Below are positions 1 to 5,580 of a DNA stretch of 7,441 nt, piece by piece. Numbering within the stretch: position 1 is the stretch's first letter; each line of letters starts with the position of its first letter. The notes under the pieces were generated by a model, which had not been told where the DNA came from, ran no database searches, and saw only the letters and a program-made list of their open reading frames with translations. The translations under genes and the position numbers were made by a program. Source of the DNA: an uncultured Clostridium sp. (GTDB lineage Bacteria; Bacillota; Clostridia; Christensenellales; Pumilibacteraceae). Where the stretch lies: positions 1-7,441 of the forward strand of contig USKH01000055.1 of the NCBI GenBank assembly GCA_900555125.1. Direction: 5' to 3'.

Positions 1-21
1 ATTATGATTTTTATTGCTCAT
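1..21 (-). CDS. Possible first 7 codons of a divergent gene (partial)
   Basis: Read on the minus strand, an ATG at 21-19 opens a frame that stays open to the window edge and would encode MSNKNHN. The only support is position: a TAATTTTG box matching the Bacteroidota -7 consensus lies upstream on the same strand (107-114), and a divergent gene fits the otherwise empty 245 bases before the ABC-F start. Seven codons are too few to identify a product, and chance is a real alternative. Confidence 0.25.
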
Positions 22-106
22 AATTATATAGTTTTTATTTTTATTTCGTTTTTATCGCTCTCATCTACAAATACCGTGCCTAAGCTATTTTATAGCAATG
101 AGGCTG

Positions 107-114
107 CAAAATTA
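107..114 (-). promoter_or_regulatory. Candidate Bacteroidota -7 promoter element, leftward
   Basis: The minus strand reads TAATTTTG, an exact match to TAnnTTTG, the -7 element used by the primary sigma factor of Bacteroidota. It points toward the possible start codon at 21, leaving a leader of about 80 bases. I see no good TTTG -33 element at the expected distance, so the call rests on the -7 match and context. A small perfect hairpin (GCTAT, loop TTT, ATAGC at 84-96) would lie in the leader. Confidence 0.35.
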
Positions 115-200
115 ATGAATTTTTGTCACATCTTCGGCCTTGTCAGTGCGGTTTCGCCATAATCTTGCCTACGGCTTGTGGTTATCTTCGTATTTTTATG

Positions 201-208
201 TACCTTTG
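201..208 (+). promoter_or_regulatory. Candidate Bacteroidota -7 promoter element for the ABC-F gene
   Basis: TACCTTTG matches the Bacteroidota -7 consensus TAnnTTTG and ends 37 bases before the ABC-F start codon. A TTG at 176-178 could be the -33 element, although its 22-base spacing is slightly longer than the usual 19-21. The implied leader (about 213-245) is A-rich with no strong Shine-Dalgarno site, which is common in Bacteroidota. Confidence 0.5.
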
Positions 209-245
209 TGGCTGAAAATAAATATATAAAACAGAAAGAAAAGTA

Positions 246-1868
246 ATGATTACAGTATCAAACGTAGCAGTTCAATTTGGGAAGCGTGTATTATATAATG
301 ATGTGAATATGAAATTCACAAACGGAAATATCTATGGTGTAATCGGAGCGAACGGAGCCGGTAAGTCTACTTTCTTGAAAGTAATTTCGGGCGAACTCGA
401 CCCTACAAAGGGAAGTGTTACACTTGGACCGGGCGAACGTCTTTCTGTGTTGAGCCAGGACCACTTTAAGTTCGACGCTTATACAGTGCTCGATACGGTA
501 CTTATGGGTCACACTATTCTGTGGGATATCATGAAGCAGCGCGACGCTCTGTATGCAAAGGCTGATTTCACAGACGAAGACGGTATCAAGGCTGCCGAGT
601 TGGAAGAACGTTTTGCCGAACTGGAAGGATGGAACGCTGAAAGCGACGCTGCCATTCTGTTGAGCGGATTGGGTATTAAGGAAGATAAGCATTACTCGCT
701 GATGGGCGACCTGAGCGGTAAGGAAAAGGTGCGTGTCATGTTGGCGCAGGCTTTGTTCGGTAACCCGGATAACTTGTTGCTCGATGAGCCGACCAACGAC
801 CTTGATATGGATACCGTGACATGGCTCGAAGAGTATTTGTCGAATTTTGAACATACAGTGTTGGTTGTAAGTCACGACCGTCACTTCCTCGATAGCGTTT
901 GTACGCACACAGTCGATATCGACTTCGGAAAGGTTAACTTGTTTGCCGGTAACTATAGCTTCTGGTACGAGTCAAGTCAGTTGGCTCTTCGTCAGCAGCA
1001 GAACCAGAAGGCTAAGGCCGAGGAAAAGAAGAAAGAGTTGGAAGAGTTTATCCGTCGTTTCTCTGCCAATGTGGCTAAGTCTAAGCAGACTACCAGCCGT
1101 AAGAAGATGCTTGAGAAACTGAATGTAGACGAAATCAAGCCTTCTTCACGTAAATATCCAGGTATCATTTTCCAGATGGAACGCGAACCGGGTAATCAGA
1201 TTCTTGAGGTTTCTGGATTGAGAGCTGAGTCAGAAGACGGAAATGTATTATTCAGCGATGTTAACTTCAACGTTGAGAAGGGCGATAAGATTGTGTTCTT
1301 GAGCCGCGACCCTCGTGCCATGACTGCTTTGTTCGAGATTCTGAACGGAAACCGCAAGGCGCAGGCAGGTCACTTCAACTGGGGTGTTACTATTACTACA
1401 GCTTACTTGCCGCTCGATAATACTGACTATTTCAATTGCGACCTTAACTTGGTTGACTGGTTGAGTCAGTACGGCGAAGGCAACGAAGTATATATGAAGG
1501 GCTTCTTGGGACGTATGCTTTTCTCTGGTGAAGAGGTGTTGAAGAAAGTAGACGTGCTTTCGGGAGGTGAGAAGATGCGCTGTATGATTGCACGTATGCA
1601 GTTGCGTAACGCTAACTGTTTGATTCTTGATACTCCTACCAACCACTTGGACTTGGAGTCTATTCAGGCATTCAACAATAACCTTAAGACTTATAAAGGT
1701 AATGTGCTCTTCTCTTCACACGACCACGAGTTCATCGAAACTGTGGCAAACCGCATCATCGAGTTGACACCTAACGGCATTATCGACAAGATGATGGAGT
1801 ATGATGAGTATATCACTTCAGATCATATCAAGGAAATGCGTGCCCGCATGTATGGCGATAGCAAATAA
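246..1868 (+). CDS. ABC-F family ATPase (YbiT/YkpA-like) with one degenerate ATP site
   Basis: A 540-residue soluble protein with two nucleotide-binding domains and no membrane segment, the ABC-F layout. Members of this family bind the ribosomal E site and modulate translation; some give antibiotic resistance. NBD1 has Walker A GANGAGKST (34-42), signature LSGKE (156-160), Walker B with the catalytic Glu (LLLDEPTND, D180/E181) and H-loop H210. A charged helical linker spans about 244-300 (QQQNQKAKAEEKKKELEEF), the position of the P-site tRNA-interaction motif. NBD2 has a normal signature LSGGE (438-442) and H492. Its Walker A has become FLSRDPRAMTA (351-361), with no GKS/T, and its Walker B reads LILDTPTNHLD, with Thr463 in place of the catalytic Glu. 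Length suits the YbiT/YkpA subgroup. The gene stands alone and ends before a terminator. The ABC-F assignment is secure; the cellular role and any link to resistance cannot be read from the sequence. Confidence 0.93.
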   Translation: MITVSNVAVQFGKRVLYNDVNMKFTNGNIYGVIGANGAGKSTFLKVISGELDPTKGSVTLGPGERLSVLSQDHFKFDAYTVLDTVLMGHTILWDIMKQRDALYAKADFTDEDGIKAAELEERFAELEGWNAESDAAILLSGLGIKEDKHYSLMGDLSGKEKVRVMLAQALFGNPDNLLLDEPTNDLDMDTVTWLEEYLSNFEHTVLVVSHDRHFLDSVCTHTVDIDFGKVNLFAGNYSFWYESSQLALRQQQNQKAKAEEKKKELEEFIRRFSANVAKSKQTTSRKKMLEKLNVDEIKPSSRKYPGIIFQMEREPGNQILEVSGLRAESEDGNVLFSDVNFNVEKGDKIVFLSRDPRAMTALFEILNGNRKAQAGHFNWGVTITTAYLPLDNTDYFNCDLNLVDWLSQYGEGNEVYMKGFLGRMLFSGEEVLKKVDVLSGGEKMRCMIARMQLRNANCLILDTPTNHLDLESIQAFNNNLKTYKGNVLFSSHDHEFIETVANRIIELTPNGIIDKMMEYDEYITSDHIKEMRARMYGDSK

Positions 1869-1906
1869 TCAAATATGCCTAAGAAGTGCATGAGAAATCT
1901 TGCACG

Positions 1907-1959
1907 AAAAAAAAATCTCTCGCGTCAGGTTGTTCTGCATGATGCGGGAGATTTTTTTT
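1907..1959. terminator. Bidirectional intrinsic terminator between convergent genes
   Basis: A run of nine A (1907-1915) precedes a long stem: ATCTCTCGCGTCA (1915-1927) pairs with TGATGCGGGAGAT (1940-1952), allowing two G-T wobbles. The loop is 12 bases, and eight T follow (1952-1959). The T run serves rightward transcripts of the ABC-F gene (stop at 1868). The A run becomes the U run for leftward transcripts of the lipoprotein gene, whose stop is at 1965, so one structure can end both genes. Confidence 0.88.
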
Positions 1960-1964
1960 GCGTG

Positions 1965-2672
1965 TTATCGGCGTGTAGGCAGACTGAATTCCTGCCAGTC
2001 GTATTCTTGTCCGTTTTCGTCGGCCACGGCTATGTGGATAGTAATCTTGTCTTCCTTAATCCGTTTTCCGGCTTTTATATTTGCGGTGTACTTTATGCCA
2101 TTGTGCGGCAATATCTGCTCTACCATGATAGAAGGCGATACATACATCTTTTTCATATCAGTCTTAACTACGGGTACTATGCCATACACCGTATTGTCGC
2201 TGTTGTTTATTATCTCGAAGATAACGCGGCTGCTTTCGCCCGACTCAATCACATGGTCGCGCGTATCGTCTATGAAGCGTATGTTATGTATGCTCAGGTT
2301 CTCTATGCCGGTCGATTGGCTTGGCGCATAATTTCTTTGAGCCGGAGCCTCATCCGGATAATAGCTTCCGCCTTGGCTTTCTACGGGATATCCGTATTCT
2401 TCATCCTGATGTCCTTTGGGCTGCGTAGCGTTGTTTATTATTCCTCCTATGGCGGCACCAGCTATGGTTCCTATCAATGAACCGATGGCGGAGCCTCTGT
2501 AACTGCCTCTCCATCCTCCACGGTCCTCGCCTATAATGCCTCCTATGGCACTGCCGATATTGTTTCCTATAGCGGCTCCGGCAAAGACAGCGTTGCCTCC
2601 TCCATATCCGCTTGTGGCGCATCCGCTGCAAAGCATCGATACGGCTAGTGTACCTATAATCAGTCTTTTCAT
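1965..2672 (-). CDS. Glycine-zipper lipoprotein, Bacteroidales type
   Basis: A 235-residue predicted envelope lipoprotein. Residues 1-17 form a signal peptide (MKRLIIGTLAVSMLCSG) with a candidate lipidated Cys18. The lipobox reads C-S-G-C, so position -3 is Cys instead of the usual Leu. Residues 22-80 are a glycine-zipper region: two hydrophobic Gly/Ala-rich segments (AGAAIGNNIGSAIGGIIG, 31-48, and GSAIGSLIGTIAGAAIGGII, 60-79) joined by a charged turn EDRGGWRGSYR. A polar Tyr/Pro/Gln linker (about 85-122) leads to a domain (123-235) with alternating hydrophobic strands, probably a beta-sandwich. Glycine zippers typically insert in or pack against membranes, but the precise role is unknown. 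The ATG is supported by GGGAGG four bases upstream (2677-2682). The gene follows the PBP1A tail by 48 bases on the same strand, so co-transcription is possible, although it may have its own promoter. Confidence 0.82.
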   Translation of the reverse strand: MKRLIIGTLAVSMLCSGCATSGYGGGNAVFAGAAIGNNIGSAIGGIIGEDRGGWRGSYRGSAIGSLIGTIAGAAIGGIINNATQPKGHQDEEYGYPVESQGGSYYPDEAPAQRNYAPSQSTGIENLSIHNIRFIDDTRDHVIESGESSRVIFEIINNSDNTVYGIVPVVKTDMKKMYVSPSIMVEQILPHNGIKYTANIKAGKRIKEDKITIHIAVADENGQEYDWQEFSLPTRR

Positions 2673-2689
2673 AATACCTCCCTTTTCTG

Positions 2690-2697
2690 CAAATATA
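2690..2697 (-). promoter_or_regulatory. Candidate -7 element for the lipoprotein gene
   Basis: The minus strand reads TATATTTG, matching the Bacteroidota TAnnTTTG box, within the 48-base gap after the PBP1A stop. No clear -33 TTTG is visible, and the surrounding TATA-rich sequence makes chance matches easier. The implied leader is very short (roughly 12-15 bases), with GGGAGG at 2677-2682 next to the start codon. Confidence 0.35.
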
Positions 2698-2720
2698 TAT
2701 AATTATATATACGGTTGTCT

Positions 2721-2975
2721 TTATTCTTTCAGAAGTTTCTCTATGTCTATGTCGGCTTCGGCATTGTTCAGTGTAAGGCTGTCCGATGAGAATATAGATA
2801 AGGAGTCGCTGTCGCTATAGTGAGGCATATAGGTATTGCAGTCCCATTGTCGGTCGAGTTTCTCTTTCGGGTTACCGAACTTGGCTATATATAAAGGAGC
2901 CAACTTAGGGTCGGCCAGCACTTGCTCCATGAAATATCCGAATACGGGCAGTGCCGTGCGACTTCCTTGTCCCAA
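2721..2975 (-). CDS. C-terminal fragment of a class A penicillin-binding protein (PBP1A-like)
   Basis: The last ~82 codons of the chimeric frame do not resemble any AlaRS. GQGSRTALPVFGYFMEQVLA followed by DPKL matches the end of the transpeptidase domain of Bacteroidota PBP1A-type murein synthases, just before the variable C-terminal tail. The tail here is acidic and Ser/Asp-rich (YSDSDSLSIFSSDSLTLNNA) and ends DIEKLLKE. The glycosyltransferase domain and the transpeptidase active-site motifs are absent from the window, so this piece cannot be functional alone. It lies on the same strand as, and 48 bases upstream of, the lipoprotein gene, and belongs with the Bacteroidales-like left half. The family call rests on the GxGSRTALPVFGYFM signature and is fairly firm. 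Confidence 0.75.
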   Translation of the reverse strand: MGQGSRTALPVFGYFMEQVLADPKLAPLYIAKFGNPKEKLDRQWDCNTYMPHYSDSDSLSIFSSDSLTLNNAEADIDIEKLLKE

Positions 2976-4691
2976 CTCTCCCGTGCGGTTTGCATGCGGT
3001 CCGCCGCATATTTCCTTGGAATATTTGCCCATGGTGTACACCTTTACTTTTTCGCCGTACTTATTGGTAAACAAACCTACCGCGCCCTGAGCCTTGGCTT
3101 CTTCGACAGTCATTTCCTCGCATACCACGGGAACGTCGGCGGCAATCGCTTCATTTACCAGTTTTTCGATTTCGGCAATTTCTTCCTTTGTAAGAGGACG
3201 GGGAAAAGTAAAGTCGAAACGAAGTCTCTCTTCGGTGATGTTGCTTCCCTTCTGGTTTGCGTTTTCGTCGTTTAATACCTTTTTAAGGGCAGCGTGCATA
3301 AGGTGAGTTGCGGTGTGCAGACGAGCGGTTGCAACCGTGTTGTCGGCAAGTCCGCCCTTGAATTTCTGCTCGGCTCCGGCATGACTTTTTTCCTGATGCT
3401 CCTTAAACGCCTTTTCAAAATCCTCTACGTTTACTTTAAGTCCTTTTTCCTTGGCAAGTTCGACCGTCATTTCGATGGGGAAGCCGTAGGTATCGTACAG
3501 CTTGAACGCAAGTTTACCCGAGAGAGTGTCGCCTACGAGATATCCGCAAACCTTTTCGAATTCCTTTATGCCGCTTTGCAGAGTTTTTTCAAAACGCGCT
3601 TCTTCGGTATTGATTTCGCTTATAACGCGGTCGTGGTTGGTCTTGAGTTCGGGATACACGTCCTCGTACTCCTTCATGATGACTTCGGCAAGTTCGCCCA
3701 GTTTTCCGGGATCGACGTCAATGCTCTTGGCAAAACGAATGGCGCGGCGGAGCAGTCTTCTTAAAATATAGCCCTGATCGACGTTGCTGGGCGCAATACC
3801 CTTTTCGTCTCCTATCATGAAAACGCTGGTTCTTATATGGTCGGCAATAATGCGTATAGCCTTGGTGACATCCTCGCTTTCGCCGTACTTTTTGCCCGAA
3901 ATTTCCTCGATTTTAGCTATAATAGGAGCAAAAAGATCGGTTTCGTACACGGACTTTTTGCCCTGAATTATGCAGAGAGTACGTTCCAGTCCCATACCGG
4001 TGTCGACGTTTTTCTGTTTGAGCGGTTCGTATTTGCCGTCGGCGGTTTTATTGAACTGCATAAACACGTCGTTCCAGATTTCGAGATATTTGCCGCAATC
4101 GCAAGCGGGCGAACAATGCTCGCTGCATTTGGGCTGACCGTTGTCTATAAACATTTCGGTATCGGAACCGCACGGACCGGTGACGCCTGCGGGACCCCAC
4201 CAGTTGTTTTCCTTGGGCAGGAAGAAAATGTGATCGCGAGCGATTCCCGCCTTTTCCCACAATTCCGCAGCTTCGGTGTCGCGGGGGCAGTCGTCGTCGC
4301 CGGCAAACACCGACACGGCAAGGCGAGACGGATCTATTCCGAGATATTCGGGCGAGGTTAAAAACTCGTACGACCACGGAATCATTTCCTTTTTGAAGTA
4401 ATCGCCCAGCGACCAGTTGCCCAGCATTTCAAAGAACGTGCAGTGGCTTGCGTCGCCCACTTCGTCGATATCGCCGGTGCGGACGCATTTCTGCACGTCG
4501 GCAAGACGATTGCCCGCCGGATGTTTCTCGCCCAGAAGATAGGGAACAAGCGGATGCATACCCGCAGTGGTAAACAACACTGTGGGGTCGTTTTCGGGAA
4601 TGAGCGAAGCGGACGAAATTATAGCATGTCCGTTTGCCCTCCAGAAGTCAAACCACATTTGTCTTAATTCTTTTGCCGTAATGTTTTTCAT
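2721..4691 (-). CDS. alaS: Alanyl-tRNA synthetase, short form, chimeric at its C-terminus
   Basis: The 656-codon frame is AlaRS for residues 1 to about 574 and then becomes PBP1A-like. AlaRS charges tRNA-Ala in the cytoplasm. The N-terminal class II catalytic domain shows the TTAGMHPLVPYLLG segment (41-54), motif 2 (HCTFFEMLGNWSLGDY, 83-98) and motif 3 (GMGLER, 232-237). Four cysteines at 189, 193, 197 and 199 may bind zinc. A helical tRNA-recognition domain follows to about 430. The editing domain keeps both metal motifs, HTATH (459-463) and CGGPH (562-566). It begins without the usual ~100-residue beta-barrel insert, as I recall for the short (~590 aa) AlaRS of some Clostridia and candidate phyla that lack the C-terminal DHHA1 domain. 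If so, only the last ~20 AlaRS residues are missing. AGAGG (4700-4704) lies eight bases before the ATG, and the HAD gene ends 24 bases upstream, suggesting one transcript. Confidence 0.9.
   Translation of the reverse strand: MKNITAKELRQMWFDFWRANGHAIISSASLIPENDPTVLFTTAGMHPLVPYLLGEKHPAGNRLADVQKCVRTGDIDEVGDASHCTFFEMLGNWSLGDYFKKEMIPWSYEFLTSPEYLGIDPSRLAVSVFAGDDDCPRDTEAAELWEKAGIARDHIFFLPKENNWWGPAGVTGPCGSDTEMFIDNGQPKCSEHCSPACDCGKYLEIWNDVFMQFNKTADGKYEPLKQKNVDTGMGLERTLCIIQGKKSVYETDLFAPIIAKIEEISGKKYGESEDVTKAIRIIADHIRTSVFMIGDEKGIAPSNVDQGYILRRLLRRAIRFAKSIDVDPGKLGELAEVIMKEYEDVYPELKTNHDRVISEINTEEARFEKTLQSGIKEFEKVCGYLVGDTLSGKLAFKLYDTYGFPIEMTVELAKEKGLKVNVEDFEKAFKEHQEKSHAGAEQKFKGGLADNTVATARLHTATHLMHAALKKVLNDENANQKGSNITEERLRFDFTFPRPLTKEEIAEIEKLVNEAIAADVPVVCEEMTVEEAKAQGAVGLFTNKYGEKVKVYTMGKYSKEICGGPHANRTGELGQGSRTALPVFGYFMEQVLADPKLAPLYIAKFGNPKEKLDRQWDCNTYMPHYSDSDSLSIFSSDSLTLNNAEADIDIEKLLKE
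2961..2987. other. Junction between two source genomes
   Basis: On the minus strand, codons for AlaRS RTGELG (2987-2970) run straight into PBP1A codons GQGSR. The true breakpoint cannot be placed more finely because PBP1A proteins also carry an RTG-x-LG-like stretch just before GQGSRTALP, so the two parents probably share bases here. Families, promoter style and start-site style all differ on the two sides. The frame is preserved across the join. Confidence 0.8.
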
Positions 4692-4715
4692 AATTATTGC
4701 CTCTGTTTCGTATTT

Positions 4716-5357
4716 TCAATTGAATAATATTTTTTCGATGTCCGCGGCGTTTTCGGCGACATAAGTCGGGCGCGACGCTTCGGCTTCTTCGCGGTTAGTG
4801 AATCCGAAGCCGTAAGTCACGGCAATCGTGTCTATTCCGTTGTCTTTTCCGCCTTCAATGTCGTAGGGCGAGTCGCCTATCATTATACATTTTTTACCAA
4901 GCATTCCGCGCGCGACTATTGTTTTTTTATCGTTGTCGGGGCGTCCTTCCTGTTCGGACCCGACAATCTTATCAAAGTATTTGTTAAGGTTGAAATACTT
5001 AACCGTGGGGTCGAGAATATATTGCGGCTTTGCGCTTGCAACAACGGTTTTTACGCCGGCTTTTCTCAGTTTTTCGATAAGCTCGAATATTCCGGGATAG
5101 GGCTTGGCGAATTTATATCCGTGTTCGTCGTACTCGCGACGATAGACGTAAATGGCTTTAATGGCGGTTTGGTCGTCCATTCCGCAGTATTTTTTAAAGC
5201 TTACGAGAAGCGACGGACCGATAAATTTTTTAAGCGTTTCCGGGGGGAGCGGCGGATAGTTCATCTCGGCAAGCGTGCGCGCTATGTTTGTAGTTATGCC
5301 CTCACCCGTGTCGAACACGGTGCCGTCAAAATCGAATATGGCTGTGTCGTATTTCAT
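4716..5357 (-). CDS. HAD-superfamily phosphatase, phosphoglycolate phosphatase-like
   Basis: A 213-residue cytoplasmic HAD hydrolase with all four motifs. Motif I is FDFDGTVFDTG, with nucleophile Asp9 and acid/base Asp11. Motif II is VVASAKP, with Ser108. A motif III Lys is likely among K144/K145. Motif IV is MIGDSPYDIEGG, with Asp162 and Asp166. The region between motifs I and II (about 15-85) is a helical C1 cap, as in the Gph/PGMB group of phosphoglycolate phosphatases, beta-phosphoglucomutases and pyrophosphatases. The substrate cannot be assigned. The same frame is open further upstream, but that sequence is repeat-derived. The ATG at 5357 places FDFDGT at residue 8, as usual for the family, and has GGAG (5368-5371) ten bases upstream. 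It lies between glnS and alaS and likely shares a transcript with alaS. Confidence 0.88.
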   Translation of the reverse strand: MKYDTAIFDFDGTVFDTGEGITTNIARTLAEMNYPPLPPETLKKFIGPSLLVSFKKYCGMDDQTAIKAIYVYRREYDEHGYKFAKPYPGIFELIEKLRKAGVKTVVASAKPQYILDPTVKYFNLNKYFDKIVGSEQEGRPDNDKKTIVARGMLGKKCIMIGDSPYDIEGGKDNGIDTIAVTYGFGFTNREEAEASRPTYVAENAADIEKILFN

Positions 5358-5411
5358 GCAGTAGTTTCTCCGTCGTTTTATGTTGGTTGAAAAAGTTCGA
5401 TTTTTTAACTT

Positions 5412-5580
5412 AAAAGTTTTTTGCGTGACTTTTACAAAAAAGTAAGTTATTTGCGACCGCTTGCGAGCGGAAATAATGATGCGGATTTTCGCAGCAGGCA
5501 AACGACTTTAAGGGGACATTCACTGAAACTCAAAAGTTTTTTGCTTACTTTTTTACAAAAAAGTAAGTTATTTGCGACCG
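5412..5580. repeat. Imperfect direct repeat, ~121-base period, 1.4 copies
   Basis: Two arms of 48 and 49 bases (5412-5459 and 5532-5580) both begin AAAAGTTTTTTGC and end with a shared 26-base block containing AAAAAAGTAAG and TTATTTGCGACCG. They differ only in the 9-10 bases between these blocks. The 72-base spacer holds two small hairpins: CCGCT/AGCGG (5457-5470) and TGCG/CGCA (5480-5493). The second arm overlaps the last codons of glnS. This fits a tandem duplication or a short intergenic repetitive element; its copy number elsewhere in the genome is unknown. Confidence 0.85.
5544..5567. terminator. Perfect AT-rich palindrome next to the glnS stop, possible terminator
   Basis: CTTACTTTTTT (5544-5554), a two-base spacer and AAAAAAGTAAG (5557-5567) form a perfect 11-base-pair inverted repeat directly after the glnS stop codon. 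A hairpin with a few-base loop is possible in either transcript. The stem is weak in GC, and on the glnS strand it is followed by CAAAAAAC, not a U run, so classical intrinsic termination is doubtful. It may instead be part of the repeat element's structure. Confidence 0.4.

Noticed and set aside
4..163. Plus-strand frame of 53 codons beginning MIFIAHNY
   Set aside because: It runs through AT-rich sequence with divergent promoter-like elements, has no ribosome-binding support and shows no recognisable domain.
291..908. Antisense open frame of about 200 codons within the ABC-F gene
   Set aside because: The sense frame carries every expected ABC-F motif; the antisense product has no recognisable domain and no start context.
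246..1868. Antibiotic-resistance ABC-F
   Set aside because: Resistance ABC-Fs usually have a longer interdomain linker; this short linker and housekeeping-like setting fit a YbiT/YkpA-type factor better. Resistance cannot be excluded but is not supported.
2721..4691. A new bifunctional enzyme linking alanine charging to peptidoglycan synthesis
   Set aside because: Attractive, since alanine is in peptidoglycan, but the PBP piece lacks glycosyltransferase and transpeptidase active sites, no signal or membrane segment precedes it, and the flanking genes come from different phyla.
5358..5501. N-terminal extension of the HAD protein by 48 residues
   Set aside because: The extra residues are basic and derive from the intergenic repeat. 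The downstream ATG at 5357 has a GGAG site and puts the DxD motif at the normal position.
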